Shown: positions 20,070 through 29,372, numbered from the stretch's first letter. The stretch is DNA of 64,000 bases from Luteimonas kalidii (GCF_029887935.1 NZ_JARXRO010000016.1:78281-142280); one strand, 5' to 3'. A program made the numbers and translations. The notes: generated by a model not told the origin, from the letters alone.

Positions 20070-21356
20070 ATGCAGTTCATCAGCACCCGAGGCCAGGTTC
20101 CACCGACCCCGATCGACATCGCCCTGGTCGCCGGGCTGGCGCCGGACGGCGGGCTGTACGTGCCCGAACGCATCCCGCAGGTCGATCTCGAAGCGCCGTC
20201 GGCGTCGCTGGCGGCGACCGCGGCGCGTACGTTGGCGCCGTATTTCGAGGCATCCGCGCTGCGCGATCGGCTCGACGGCCTGTGCGCCGAAGCGTTTTCG
20301 TTCGACGCCCCGCTGCGTCCGCTCGCCGGCGACGGCGACCACGTGCTGGAGCTGTTCCACGGGCCCACCGCCGCGTTCAAGGATTACGCCGCGCGATTCC
20401 TGGCGCGCGCGCTGGAAGGCCTGCGCGAAGCGGAGGCGACGCCCACGACCATCGTGGTCGCCACCTCTGGCGACACCGGCGCCGCGGTCGCGGCCGCGTT
20501 CCATCGCCGGCCCGGCTTCCGGGTGGCGATCCTGTATCCGGACGGCAAGGTGTCGCCGCGACAGGCGCATGGCCTGGGCTGCTGGGGCGACAACGTCGCG
20601 GCCTGGCGCGTCGACGGCAGCTTCGACGATTGCCAGCGCCTGGCCAAGCAGACGCTGTCCGACGCGGCGCTGCGCGCACGCGTGCCGCTGGGCTCGGCCA
20701 ACAGCATCAGCCTCGGCCGGCTGCTGCCGCAGGCCGCCTACTACGCCCACGCCGCCGCGCATTTCCACGCCGCGCACCGGCAGCCGCTCAACGTGGTCGT
20801 GCCGACCGGCAACCTCGGCAACGCCAGCGCCGCCTTCCTCGCGCGCGCGATGGGTGCGCCAATCGGCGAGATCCGCCTGGCCTGCAATGCCAACGACACG
20901 CTTCCGCGGTACTTCGCCGGCGCCGACTACACCGCACAGCCGACGCGCGCCACGCTCGCCAATGCGATGGACGTGGGCGCGCCGAGCAACTTCGAACGCC
21001 TGCGGCACTGGCACGCGGACGACGCCGCCCTGCGCGCGGCATTCGTCGCGGTGTCCGTGGACGATGCCACCATCCGCGACACGATCCGCGGCGCGCCGGA
21101 GCGGCACGGCATCGTGCCGTGCCCGCATACCGCGACCGCCCTCACCGCCCTGCACGCGCTACGCGAGGGAGGCGATGCGCGCCCGTGGGCCGTGGTCGCC
21201 ACCGCGCACCCGGCCAAGTTCGAGAGCATCGTCGAGCCGCTGGTCGGGCACGCGGTGGAGCCGCCCCCCGCCCTGGCCGAGTGCCTCGCCCGACCGGCGA
21301 CGGCCAGGCCGCTGGCCAACGACTACGGCGCGCTGGTCGCCGCGCTCGGCGGCTGA
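20070..21356 (+). CDS. thrC: Threonine synthase
   Basis: This 428-residue PLP enzyme converts O-phosphohomoserine to threonine. It has the N-terminal STRG and PDGGLYVPE motifs and the PLP-lysine site FHGPTAAFKDYAARFL (Lys near residue 107). VATSGDTGAAVAAAF binds the phosphate of the substrate or cofactor, and the later GSANSISLGRLLPQ and PTGNLGNASAAF are also conserved. Length matches the E. coli-type synthase (428). ATG 20070 is preferred over the open upstream frame because it begins the conserved MQFISTRG start and has GAGA eight bases upstream. It is the last gene of the thr operon. Confidence 0.95.
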   Translation: MQFISTRGQVPPTPIDIALVAGLAPDGGLYVPERIPQVDLEAPSASLAATAARTLAPYFEASALRDRLDGLCAEAFSFDAPLRPLAGDGDHVLELFHGPTAAFKDYAARFLARALEGLREAEATPTTIVVATSGDTGAAVAAAFHRRPGFRVAILYPDGKVSPRQAHGLGCWGDNVAAWRVDGSFDDCQRLAKQTLSDAALRARVPLGSANSISLGRLLPQAAYYAHAAAHFHAAHRQPLNVVVPTGNLGNASAAFLARAMGAPIGEIRLACNANDTLPRYFAGADYTAQPTRATLANAMDVGAPSNFERLRHWHADDAALRAAFVAVSVDDATIRDTIRGAPERHGIVPCPHTATALTALHALREGGDARPWAVVATAHPAKFESIVEPLVGHAVEPPPALAECLARPATARPLANDYGALVAALGG

Positions 21357-21376
21357 CGACGGTTGCATCCGGGGGG

Positions 21377-21407
21377 CTGCCGCGGCCGGACCCGCGGGGT
21401 GCGGCAG
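21377..21407 (+). terminator. Hairpin downstream of thrC
   Basis: CTGCCGC and GCGGCAG form the outer stem of a G+C-rich hairpin with an inner CGCGG/CCGCGG pairing, 20 bases after the thrC stop. There is no T-tract. It lies between the convergent thrC and pepP genes. Confidence 0.45.
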
Positions 21408-21484
21408 GCGGTCGAGACAACAGCCTGACGCCGGCCCACCGCCGGACACGCGAAGACGCCCGCCACGCATCCGGTCGCGCGCCC

Positions 21485-22822
21485 TCAGCGCGCCGCCATG
21501 AACGCCTCGATTTCGTCGGCGCCACGTGCCAGGCCGTCGGTCAGCACCTCGTGGCCCTCCGCGGTGATCGCGACGTCGTCCTCGATCCGGATGCCGATAC
21601 CGCGCCACCTGGCCGGCACCGTGGTGTCGTCGGCGGGCACGTACAGGCCCGGCTCGATGGTGAAGACCATGCCCGGTTCCAGCAGCCGCGACTCGCCGTC
21701 GATGCGGTAGTCGCCCACGTCGTGCACGTCGAGCCCGAGCCAGTGCCCGGTCTTGTGCCGGTAGTAGCGCTTGTACTGGCCGTCGGCGATGACCTTCTCC
21801 AGCCGCCCCTTCAGCAGTCCGAGCCGCAGCAGCCCTTCGGCGAGCGTCGCCACGGCGGCGTCGTGGCCCGCTTCGTAGGCCACGCCCGGACGCGCCTGCG
21901 CCAGCGCCGCCGACTGCGCGGCGCAGACCAGGTCGTGCAGCGCGCGCTGTTCGCGGCTGAAGCGGCCGTTGGCCGGGAAGGTCCGGGTGATGTCCGCGGC
22001 GTAGCCGCGGTATTCCGCGCCGGCGTCGACCAGCACCAGGTCGCCGTCGCGCACCTGGCCACGATTGGCGCGGTAGTGGAGCACGCAGGCGTTGGCGCCG
22101 GCACCGACGATGCTCTCGTAGGCCGGCTGCGCATCGCCGGCACGGAACACGCGCTCCAGTTCGGCCTGCAGTTCGTACTCGAACATGCCCGGACGCACCG
22201 CGCGCATCGCCGCCTCGTGCGCCTGCACGCTGATCTTCGCCGCGCGGCGCATCAGCTTCAGTTCGTCGCGCGACTTGAACAGCCGCAGTTCGTCGAGCAG
22301 GTGCCCGAGCTCGAGGAACTCGTGCGGCGGCTGCGCACCCAGCCTCACCTGCGCGCGCACCCGGTTGAGCCAGCCGATCAGCTTGAGGTCGAACTCGGTG
22401 TCGCGGCCGAAGTGGTAGTAGACGCGGGTGCGCCCCTCCAGCAGCCCGGGCAGGATGTCGTCGAGGTCGTCGATCGGGTAGGCGTCGTCCATCCCGAACG
22501 ACTCCACCGCGCCCTCGGGACCCGCACGCGGTCCATCCCAGCCCTCGCGCTCGGGATCGCGCTCGCGGCAGAACAGCAGCGCTTCGCCGTGGCGCCGTCC
22601 GGGCACCAGCACCAGGACCGCCTCAGGCTCCGCGAATCCGGTCAGGTACCACAGGTCCGAATCCTGCCGGTACGGGTAGTGGGTGTCGCGGCTGCGCACG
22701 CGCTCGGGCGATGACGGCAGCACCAGGATCGCATCGTCGCCGGCCATCCGCATCAGCTGCCGGCGACGGCGGGCATAGCCCTGCGCCGGGATCCCGGTGC
22801 TGGCGCGCATCGGCGGCGCCAC
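21485..22822 (-). CDS. pepP: Xaa-Pro aminopeptidase (aminopeptidase P)
   Basis: The 445-residue metallopeptidase removes N-terminal residues that precede proline. The N-terminal AMP_N domain has YPYRQDSDLWYLTGFAEPEAVLVL. The C-terminal pita-bread fold carries the metal ligands in LVDAGAEY, AADITRTFP, KTGHWLGLDVHDVG, FTIEPGLY and GIGIRIEDD. GTG 22822 lies one base after the stop of the UPF0149 gene, giving likely coupling; ATG 22810 is an alternative and neither has a clear Shine-Dalgarno. The UPF0149-pepP order is the same as in E. coli (ygfB-pepP). Confidence 0.94.
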   Translation of the reverse strand: MAPPMRASTGIPAQGYARRRRQLMRMAGDDAILVLPSSPERVRSRDTHYPYRQDSDLWYLTGFAEPEAVLVLVPGRRHGEALLFCRERDPEREGWDGPRAGPEGAVESFGMDDAYPIDDLDDILPGLLEGRTRVYYHFGRDTEFDLKLIGWLNRVRAQVRLGAQPPHEFLELGHLLDELRLFKSRDELKLMRRAAKISVQAHEAAMRAVRPGMFEYELQAELERVFRAGDAQPAYESIVGAGANACVLHYRANRGQVRDGDLVLVDAGAEYRGYAADITRTFPANGRFSREQRALHDLVCAAQSAALAQARPGVAYEAGHDAAVATLAEGLLRLGLLKGRLEKVIADGQYKRYYRHKTGHWLGLDVHDVGDYRIDGESRLLEPGMVFTIEPGLYVPADDTTVPARWRGIGIRIEDDVAITAEGHEVLTDGLARGADEIEAFMAAR

Positions 22823-22823
22823 G

Positions 22824-23369
22824 TCAGTTCAGGCGGCCGCGATGGCGCGGCCCCATCGCACAGTCGCCGTGCAGCAGCAGCACCGCGACGCGCACGTATT
22901 CCTCGATCTCGGCCAGCGCCTCCTCGTCTTCCTGGTCGCCGTCGTCCTCGGGCGTGGCCCCGGACAGCCGCACCAGGTCGGCCAGCGCCTCGGCGCCCTC
23001 TTCCGACAGCGGCGGCGATGCGCCTGCGGCCAGGCCGAACGCACCCACGAAGCCGCGGCACCAGTCGAACAGCGCGCCGCTGCGCTCCACCAGCGGCGCC
23101 TCCGCCTCGGGCAGCATCAGTTCGAAGCCGAAATCGCGGTCTTCCAGCTGCGCCGCGCTGGCGGCCCGCAGCCGGTCGAGCACGTCGCCCGCCTCGACCG
23201 CGGCCAGGCTGTCGTCGGCGAGCACCTGCGCGGGCCAGTCCGGCCCGCCGACGCCACCGCCGGCCAGCCAGCCGCACAGCGCGCCGTGCAGTTCGGAGGC
23301 ACTGCTGCCGAGCCCGCGTGCGCGGCTGGCCGCTTCGACATCGGACAATGGCGGCATGGCTTCTGACAC
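22824..23369 (-). CDS. UPF0149 family protein (YgfB-like)
   Basis: The 181-residue cytosolic protein belongs to the UPF0149/YgfB-YecA family: ELHGALCGWLAGGG at the N-terminus, an acidic middle, FDWCRGFVGAFGLAAG and a C-terminal YVRVAVLLLHGD. Its role is poorly defined. The start is decided by a perfect AAGGAGG (23384-23378) eight bases before a GTG at 23369; the ATG at 23357 is 20 bases away and less likely. It is followed within one base by pepP. The neighbouring plus-strand GGDEF-EAL gene is divergent. Confidence 0.85.
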   Translation of the reverse strand: MSEAMPPLSDVEAASRARGLGSSASELHGALCGWLAGGGVGGPDWPAQVLADDSLAAVEAGDVLDRLRAASAAQLEDRDFGFELMLPEAEAPLVERSGALFDWCRGFVGAFGLAAGASPPLSEEGAEALADLVRLSGATPEDDGDQEDEEALAEIEEYVRVAVLLLHGDCAMGPRHRGRLN

Positions 23370-23504
23370 GAGCGGTTCCTCCTTCGGTGCGGCAAGTCTA
23401 GAACGTCGCCCGCGCCGCTGCATGGCACCATGCGCCTACGCATGTCCCGGCCACGTGCACGCAGCTTGTTGCCGGGCGCCGCGGGCGCCTACACTCGCGA
23501 CCAC

Positions 23505-25745
23505 ATGAACGGAAGCGCAGGGGACCTCCGCGTGCCGACCAATCCGGGGGATCTCCAGTTGCTGGTCGCGGCGGCCGCCGCGTCCGTGCTGCTGATCGCG
23601 CTCCTGTTCATCATATTGCGCCGTCGTCAGAGCGAACGCAGCTATGTCGACCGGCTCCGCGACCGCGAAGAGCGCCTGAAGCTGGCGCTGTGGGCCACCG
23701 GCGAGCGCTACTGGGCCTACGACGTCGTCGCCGGCAAGCTGCACCGGCTGGCGGCCGAGTCGCGGGAGACGCCGACCGGCGACCTCGCCGAGGACGTCGC
23801 CGACGTGGGCGACGTGGTCCATCCCGACGACCTGCCCATGGTGCGCCAGCGGGTGGAGGACTACCTCTCCGGCCACACCGATACCTTCCTGGCCGAACTG
23901 CGCGTCGCCGACGCGCGTGGCGAGTGGGTGTGGATGCGCGCGCGCGGCCGGGCGGTGGCACGCGACGCCCAGGGCCACATCCAGCGCATCGCCGGCACCG
24001 CGCTCAACATCACCGGCACGCGCGCGGCCGAGCGCGAGCTGCGCATCTCCAGCGAAGTCCTGCGCAGCATGAACGAGGCGGTGGCGGTGATCGACCGCAA
24101 CTTCGACTTCGTCTCGGTCAACCCGGCATTCCTGCGCATGACCGGCTACGACGAGGAGGACGTGATCGGGCGCAATTCCAGCCTCCTCGACAGCCTGCAG
24201 CACGACACCGCCTTCTACCAGCACATCCGCGAGCAGATCCGGCGCAAGGGGCGCTGGAACGGCGAGATCTGGCAGCGACGCAAGGACGGCGAGGAATTCC
24301 TGTGCCAGATCGAGTCGAGCACGGTCTACGACAAGAACGGCCAGCTGATCCTGTACGTCGCGGTGCTCAACGACATCACCCAGCAGAAGCGTGCCGAGCA
24401 GGAACTGCGCTACCTGGCCAACTTCGACACCCTGACCAACCTGCCCAACCGCTCGCTGCTGTCCGAGCGCCTGTCGCGTGCGATCGTGCGCGCGCACCGC
24501 GAGGACAACCGTATCGCGGTGCTGTTCCTCGACCTGGACCGCTTCAAGGACGTCAACGACTCGCTCGGCCACGCCGCCGGCGACCGGATCCTGCGCGCCG
24601 CCGCCGCGCGGCTGCAGCAGACCGTGGGTATGCACCACACCGTCGCGCGCCTGGGCGGCGACGAGTTCACGGTGGTGCTGGAGAACCTGGAGGCGCCCGA
24701 GGAGGCCGACCGGGTGGCGCGCGAGATCATCATGGCGTTCGAGGCGCCGCTGCTGCTCGACGACCGCCGCGAGATCGCGATCTCGCCTTCGATCGGCATC
24801 AGCCTGTATCCCGACCACGCCCACGTGCCGACCGAGCTGCTCAAGCAGGCCGACACCGCGATGTACCAGGCCAAGGCCGCCGGCCGGCGCACCTTCATGC
24901 GCTACGACGACGCCATGGACGTGGTGGTGCGCCAGCGCGCCACCATCTCCGGCGCGCTGCGCAAGGTGCTCGACCGTGGCGAACTGCGGCTGGTGTTCCA
25001 GCCGCAGCTGGCGCTGGCCGAAGGCCGGATCACCGGGGTGGAGGCGCTGCTGCGCTGGCACAGCGACGAGCACGGCGAGATCCCGCCGGCCGACTTCATC
25101 CCCATGGCCGAGGAAAGCGGGCTGATCCTGGAGATCGGCGAATGGGTGCTGCGCGAGGCCTGCCTGACACTGCAGCGCTGGCGCCAGCACGGCCTGACCG
25201 ACCTCACCGTGTCGGTCAACGTCTCGGTGCTGCAGCTGCTGCGCGGCGATTTCCCCGAGGTGGTGAGCCGGGTGCTGGCCGACATCGCGCTGCCGCCCAG
25301 CGCGCTGGAGCTCGAGCTCACCGAAAGCGTGCTGATGGCCAATGCCGAACACACCGCGGCCAAGCTGCAGGCGTTCCGCGAGCTCGGGGTGTCGCTGGCG
25401 ATCGACGATTTCGGCACCGGCTATTCCTCGCTGGCCTACCTCAAGCGCCTGCCGATCACCACGATCAAGATCGACAAGGCCTTCATCGGCGACCTCACCC
25501 ACGACCCGGAGGACGCCGCGATCACCAGCACCGTGATCACCATGGCGCACTCCCTGGGCCTGAACGTGGTCGCCGAGGGCGTGGAGACCGAGGCCCAGGT
25601 CCGCTTCCTGCGCGGCCAGCAGTGCGACGAGGTGCAGGGTTTCTGGCTGTCGCAGCCGCTCGATGCCCACGCCTGCCTGGCCTTCATCCGCAACTGGCGG
25701 CCGGCCCGCGAGCCGGCCACGATCCAGCCGGTGGCCGCGCCTTGA
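23505..25745 (+). CDS. Membrane-bound PAS-GGDEF-EAL cyclic-di-GMP protein
   Basis: The 746-residue protein has one membrane helix (about 18-40), two PAS-like sensory domains (about 60-180 and 185-305), a GGDEF domain (about 320-480) and an EAL domain (about 500-740). The GGDEF motif is intact (RLGGDEF) and so are the main EAL phosphodiesterase elements (EALLRW, NVS, ELTES, IDDFGTGYSS, KIDKAFI, EGVET). It could therefore make or degrade c-di-GMP; the direction cannot be told from sequence. TACACT (23490-23495) with TTGTTG 18 bases upstream predicts a start close to the ATG, which lacks a Shine-Dalgarno, so translation may be leaderless. The frame is open upstream but ATG 23505 begins a plausible N-terminus. 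Confidence 0.92.
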   Translation: MNGSAGDLRVPTNPGDLQLLVAAAAASVLLIALLFIILRRRQSERSYVDRLRDREERLKLALWATGERYWAYDVVAGKLHRLAAESRETPTGDLAEDVADVGDVVHPDDLPMVRQRVEDYLSGHTDTFLAELRVADARGEWVWMRARGRAVARDAQGHIQRIAGTALNITGTRAAERELRISSEVLRSMNEAVAVIDRNFDFVSVNPAFLRMTGYDEEDVIGRNSSLLDSLQHDTAFYQHIREQIRRKGRWNGEIWQRRKDGEEFLCQIESSTVYDKNGQLILYVAVLNDITQQKRAEQELRYLANFDTLTNLPNRSLLSERLSRAIVRAHREDNRIAVLFLDLDRFKDVNDSLGHAAGDRILRAAAARLQQTVGMHHTVARLGGDEFTVVLENLEAPEEADRVAREIIMAFEAPLLLDDRREIAISPSIGISLYPDHAHVPTELLKQADTAMYQAKAAGRRTFMRYDDAMDVVVRQRATISGALRKVLDRGELRLVFQPQLALAEGRITGVEALLRWHSDEHGEIPPADFIPMAEESGLILEIGEWVLREACLTLQRWRQHGLTDLTVSVNVSVLQLLRGDFPEVVSRVLADIALPPSALELELTESVLMANAEHTAAKLQAFRELGVSLAIDDFGTGYSSLAYLKRLPITTIKIDKAFIGDLTHDPEDAAITSTVITMAHSLGLNVVAEGVETEAQVRFLRGQQCDEVQGFWLSQPLDAHACLAFIRNWRPAREPATIQPVAAP

Positions 25746-25776
25746 CCGCCCCCCGCCGGCTGCCTATCGTGCCGGC

Positions 25777-25998
25777 ATGGACCGCCCCGACGTGCTCGCC
25801 CAGCTCCGCGCCCTGACGGCGCGCATCGACGCGCTGGTCGACCGCGCCCAGAAGCTCTCGGACGAGAACCGCTCGCTGCGCCACCAGCATGAGCAGATCT
25901 CCGGTGAACGCTCGCAGCTGCTGGCCAAGAACGAGCAGGCGCGCTCCCGGGTCGAAGCGATGATCGCCCGGCTCAAGTCGCTGGAGCAGCACACGTGA
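25777..25998 (+). CDS. TIGR02449 family coiled-coil protein
   Basis: The 73-residue protein is almost entirely a coiled coil (heptad pattern through LRALTARIDALVDRAQKLSDENRSL and onward) and matches the small TIGR02449 family found just before zapA in gammaproteobacteria. By position and shape it is thought to be a cell-division accessory protein similar in style to ZapB, but no activity is established. Its TGA overlaps the zapA GTG by three bases (GTGA), so the two are co-translated. The GGDEF-EAL gene ends 31 bases upstream and may share the transcript. Confidence 0.85.
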   Translation: MDRPDVLAQLRALTARIDALVDRAQKLSDENRSLRHQHEQISGERSQLLAKNEQARSRVEAMIARLKSLEQHT

Positions 25999-26291
25999 GC
26001 GCGAACGAAGCCGTCAGCGTGCGCGTGCTCGACCGCGAGTACACCGTTGGCGTCGCCGCCGACGAACGCGAGAGCCTGACCGCCGCGGCGCGGCTGCTCG
26101 ACGGCCGCATGCGCGAAGTACGCGGCAGCAACCGCATGGCCGCGGTCGACCGGGTGGCGGTGCTGGCCGCACTCAACCTCGCGCACGAACTGCAGCAGTT
26201 GCGCGAGGAGAACGAGCACCGCGACCGCGAAATGGCGCGCCTGCTCGATGACCTGCAGCGCAAGCTCGACGGCCTGATCGACGCGCACTGA
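25995..26291 (+). CDS. zapA: Cell division protein ZapA
   Basis: The 98-residue protein stabilises FtsZ filaments at the division ring. The N-terminal globular part (VSVRVLDREYTVGVAADERESLTAAARLLDGRMREVR) is the ZapA signature, and a long C-terminal helix (DRVAVLAALNLAHELQQLREE) makes the dimer/tetramer coiled coil. The length matches the family. It starts at a GTG overlapping the upstream stop. The 6S RNA gene and the 5-FCL gene follow, a gene order conserved in gammaproteobacteria. Confidence 0.92.
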   Translation: MSANEAVSVRVLDREYTVGVAADERESLTAAARLLDGRMREVRGSNRMAAVDRVAVLAALNLAHELQQLREENEHRDREMARLLDDLQRKLDGLIDAH

Positions 26292-26360
26292 CCGCTGCGT
26301 CAGGTGACGCGGCGCACCTGAAGGCACGCGGCCCGGATCGATCCCGGCAAACCGGCAAAA

Positions 26361-26395
26361 GCGCGCGGCGTCCTCATCCGCCCGACGCCGCGCGC
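26361..26395. terminator. 12-bp hairpin between zapA and 6S RNA
   Basis: GCGCGCGGCGTC and GACGCCGCGCGC are exact 12-base arms around an 11-base loop, 70 bases after zapA. The T-run (TTTT) is on the minus-strand side only. It may end the zapA transcript without a T-tract or act on antisense transcription. Confidence 0.5.
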
Positions 26396-26533
26396 GCAGC
26401 GCAACCGGCCGCATCGAACGGCGATCCGGCTGTTGCGCACAACGGCGCGCGCCCTTGTAAGCGGTGCATGTCGCGTGAAGCCACGCGGCACGCAAGCACA
26501 TGAACCCCGCCACCGTGGCGCCGACGAACGGGC

Positions 26534-26561
26534 TTGGCAGGCGTCGCCCCGGGGCTATACT
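26534..26561 (+). promoter_or_regulatory. Sigma-70 promoter of 6S RNA
   Basis: TTGGCA (26534-26539), 16-base spacer, TATACT (26556-26561). The predicted start at about 26568 coincides with the first paired base of the 6S closing stem. Confidence 0.75.
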
Positions 26562-26567
26562 TCGCGT

Positions 26568-26751
26568 GCGTCCTCTGCCGTGTTCGACGGCATGCGCAAC
26601 ATTCGCCTTGTCCCTTAATGACGACCACGGGGGCGCGAGGAATCCGGGAGTGCAGGTCCGCCTTGCAGCGGGAAGCCCGATGGAAACCGAACGCTCCCAC
26701 TTGAACCCCGGGTTCAAGGTCGTTTCGCAGGCATCGGCATGGCGGAGGACG
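26568..26751 (+). ncRNA. ssrS: 6S RNA
   Basis: The roughly 184-base RNA mimics an open promoter and sequesters sigma-70 RNA polymerase in stationary phase. CGTCCTC (26569-26575) pairs with GAGGACG (26745-26751) to close the rod. The conserved hairpin CTTGAACCCCGGGTTCAAG and the following TCGCAGGCATCGGC match the 3' half of E. coli 6S RNA. Position between zapA and the 5-formyltetrahydrofolate cyclo-ligase gene is the standard one. Confidence 0.88.
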
Positions 26752-26864
26752 TATTTCTTGTTCGCGATCGTCGCGCACGCCGCACCGGTGGCGCGCGACG
26801 CACGCTTCCGCGGCCGCGGCGCGACGTTCACAATGGCCGGCATGCGCCCCGCTTCCCGCTTTCG

Positions 26865-27449
26865 ATGAACGACGACGCCCGCGGCACGCTCCGGCGCGCC
26901 ATGCGCGCGCGTCGCCGCGCCCTGCCCGCGCCCGAGCGCATCGCCGCCGCCGCGCCACTGGCCGAACGCCTGCTCGCGCTGCCGTTCGCGCCGCGCACCG
27001 GCACGGTCGCGGGCTACTGGGCGATGGACGGCGAGATCGCGCTGCACGCCTGGCAGTTGGGGCTGCCGACGGGCGTGCGCTACTGCCTGCCGGTGCTGCA
27101 CGCCGACACCACGCTGCGCTTCGCGCCATGGACGCCGGGCGCACCGCTGGTCTCCAACCGCTACGGCATTCCCGAACCCGAGGTGCCCGCCGCGGCGCTG
27201 CTGGCGCCCGCGCAGCTCGACCTGGTGGTGGTGCCGCTGGTCGCGTTCGACGCGCGCGGGCACCGATTGGGCATGGGCGGCGGCTGGTACGATCGCACCT
27301 TCGCATTCCGCACCTCGCAAGCCGGGCCGCCGCGTCTGGTGGGCGCCGCGTTCGCGCTGCAGCAGGCCGAGGCCATCGTCCCCCAGCCCTGGGACGTGCC
27401 GCTGGACGCGGTGTGCACCGAATCCGACACGTTCCTGGCGCCCGCATGA
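26865..27449 (+). CDS. 5-Formyltetrahydrofolate cyclo-ligase
   Basis: The 194-residue enzyme converts 5-formyl-THF to 5,10-methenyl-THF with ATP. It has RRAMRARRRALP at the N-terminus, the folate-binding PLVSNRYGIPEP, and the ATP-binding VVVPLVAFDARGHRLGMGGGWYDRTF near residues 125-150, the family signature. The open frame reaches back into the 6S RNA gene, but ATG 26865 is the sensible start. It corresponds to ygfA in E. coli, which also follows 6S RNA. Its stop overlaps the next ATG by four bases. Confidence 0.92.
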   Translation: MNDDARGTLRRAMRARRRALPAPERIAAAAPLAERLLALPFAPRTGTVAGYWAMDGEIALHAWQLGLPTGVRYCLPVLHADTTLRFAPWTPGAPLVSNRYGIPEPEVPAAALLAPAQLDLVVVPLVAFDARGHRLGMGGGWYDRTFAFRTSQAGPPRLVGAAFALQQAEAIVPQPWDVPLDAVCTESDTFLAPA

Positions 27450-27913
27450 GCACACGCAAACGCTACTGGCTGATGAAGTCCGAGCCCACCGACTTCTCGA
27501 TCGACGACCTCGCGCGGGTCGGCACCGAACCCTGGACCGGGGTGCGCAACTACCAGGCGCGCAATTTCATGCGCCAGATGCAGATCGGCGACGGCGTGCT
27601 GTTCTACCACTCCAACACCGACGTCCCGGGCATCTACGGCATCGGCGAGGTGGCGGCCACCGCGTATCCCGATCCGACCCAGTTCCAGAAGAAGTCCAAG
27701 TACTTCGACGAAAAGGCCACGCGCGAACAGCCGCGCTGGGACCTGGTCGACGTGCGTTTCGTGCGCAAGCTGGCGCGCGGGATCCCGCTCGACGAGATTC
27801 GCGGCCACGCCGACGCGCTGGGCGAGGAATTCGCGCTGATCCGCAAGGGATCGCGGCTGTCGGTGATGCCGGTGACCGCGGCGCAGTGGAAGCGCCTGCT
27901 GTCCCTGGAATGA
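27446..27913 (+). CDS. EVE domain protein (thymocyte nuclear protein 1-like)
   Basis: The 155-residue protein is a single EVE domain, a PUA-like fold that binds modified bases in DNA or [19 protein letters not shown] at the start, [24 protein letters not shown] and [19 protein letters not shown]. Substrate and role in bacteria are not settled. ATGA overlap with the 5-FCL stop shows co-translation. rpiA follows after 178 bases with its own leader. The fixed neighbourhood argues for a housekeeping rather than a defence role. Confidence 0.92.
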   Translation: MSTRKRYWLMKSEPTDFSIDDLARVGTEPWTGVRNYQARNFMRQMQIGDGVLFYHSNTDVPGIYGIGEVAATAYPDPTQFQKKSKYFDEKATREQPRWDLVDVRFVRKLARGIPLDEIRGHADALGEEFALIRKGSRLSVMPVTAAQWKRLLSLE

Positions 27914-28091
27914 GGCGCGCGATGGCATCGACGTGGTTGCGCCCGCCCGTTGTCTCCTGCCGCCAGCGCGCCGGCGGGCGTCGCGCGCTCCGGACCAGGC
28001 CTGGCCTACGGCAATGACCGCCGGGCGCTGCCGGCCGTCGACGCTGTCACCGCCGTCACCGCAACCTTCCCCTACTTCGAGCCCCACTTCC

Positions 28092-28742
28092 ATGTCCGAA
28101 TCCAAGCGCCTGGCCGGCGAACAGGCCATCGAGTTCGTCGAGGACGGGATGGTCGTCGGCGTGGGCACCGGCTCGACGGTGGCCTACTTCATCGATGCGC
28201 TGGCGCGCATTCGCGACCGCATCGCCGGCGTGGTGTCGAGCTCGGAGCAGAGCACGGCGCGCCTGCGCGGGCACGGCATCGAGGTGCTCGACCTCAACGC
28301 AGCGGGCCCGCTGCCGCTGTACGTCGACGGCGCCGATGAATGCGATCCGCAGCGGCGGCTGATCAAGGGCGGCGGCGCCGCACTCACGCGCGAGAAGATC
28401 ATCGCCCAGGCCAGCGAGCGCTTCGTGTGCATCATCGACCCGGCCAAGCAGGTGGACGTGCTGGGCCGGTTCCCGCTGCCGGTCGAGGTGATCCCGATGG
28501 CGCGCAGCCTGGTGGCGCGCGAGATCCTCGCCGCAAGCGGCGGCCAGCCGGTGTGGCGCGAGGGCGTGGTGACCGACAACGGCAACTGGGTGCTGGACGT
28601 GCACGGCCTGCGCATCGCCGACCCGGTGGCGCTGGAGGGCGCGCTGAACCAGATCCCGGGCGTGGTCTGCGTGGGCCTGTTCGCGCGCCGGCCGGCGGAC
28701 GTGGTGATCGTCGGCGGCCAGCCGCCGCGCGTCCTGCGCTGA
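28092..28742 (+). CDS. rpiA: Ribose-5-phosphate isomerase A
   Basis: The 216-residue enzyme interconverts ribose 5-phosphate and ribulose 5-phosphate in the pentose phosphate pathway. Signature motifs are [34 protein letters not shown] (catalytic Asp), [12 protein letters not shown] and [14 protein letters not shown], all in the expected order. Length matches E. coli RpiA (219). The upstream open frame to 27933 is not conserved in character. The gene is followed by a 226-base stretch with only a short GGGTCC/GGACCC hairpin and no gene. Confidence 0.95.
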   Translation: MSESKRLAGEQAIEFVEDGMVVGVGTGSTVAYFIDALARIRDRIAGVVSSSEQSTARLRGHGIEVLDLNAAGPLPLYVDGADECDPQRRLIKGGGAALTREKIIAQASERFVCIIDPAKQVDVLGRFPLPVEVIPMARSLVAREILAASGGQPVWREGVVTDNGNWVLDVHGLRIADPVALEGALNQIPGVVCVGLFARRPADVVIVGGQPPRVLR

Positions 28743-28968
28743 CGCCCGACCGCGAGCCGCCGCGCTGCGGCCGACGCCCGCCTGCCGCTCGCACGCGCAC
28801 CTGCATCGATCCCGCGCTCCGGCCGGGTGCGTGGTCGCAGGAGGCGCATTCGCGGGCAGCCATCCGGTTCGCGCGGCTGTCTTCCTGCGCGGCGGCGGTG
28901 CTCGCACGTCGCCGCGCGGATGGTTTCCGGACGGGTCCGTCCCTGGACCCACCCGAAAGACGGGACGG

Positions 28969-29292
28969 TCAGCGCAGCGCGATGGCCGCCAGCAGCCGGG
29001 CGGCCGGGCGACGCGCCGGGGGCCGGCGACGCGCCATGGCGGTCGCGGTCCGTCGCCGCAGCGCGATGACGACGGCCGGACGCGCGGCAGTGGCGGCGCG
29101 CCTCCACGACAGCATCCGCGCCGTGACCAGGCTGGCCAGCGGCAATAGCGGCAACCAGAGCGCCAGCGCGCCATCCAGTCCGGGCAGCGAGATCGCCGCG
29201 ACCGCGCCGATGAAGACGGCACCGGCGAGGAGTTGCTCGACCGTGCGCAGGCTGGCGGTCCGGGTGGGGTCGTGATCGATGGGTCGGGACAT
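28969..29292 (-). CDS. Small membrane protein of unknown function
   Basis: The 107-residue protein has two adjacent hydrophobic helices (about residues 20-60, TVEQLLAGAVFIGAVAAISL and ALWLPLLPLASLVTARML) and a very basic Arg/Ala-rich C-terminal half that probably stays in the cytoplasm. I do not recognise a family. The ATG has AGGAG seven bases upstream, which supports it as a real gene. It lies alone between convergent rpiA and the patatin gene. The Arg-rich tail may be overestimated by the base composition. Confidence 0.5.
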   Translation of the reverse strand: MSRPIDHDPTRTASLRTVEQLLAGAVFIGAVAAISLPGLDGALALWLPLLPLASLVTARMLSWRRAATAARPAVVIALRRRTATAMARRRPPARRPAARLLAAIALR

Positions 29293-29372
29293 GGCACGCT
29301 CCTGGACGGGACGTGCAGCGTCCACCACTGCCATCTCACGGGCTGCGACCTCCCGCGACGCGGCATCGCCGC

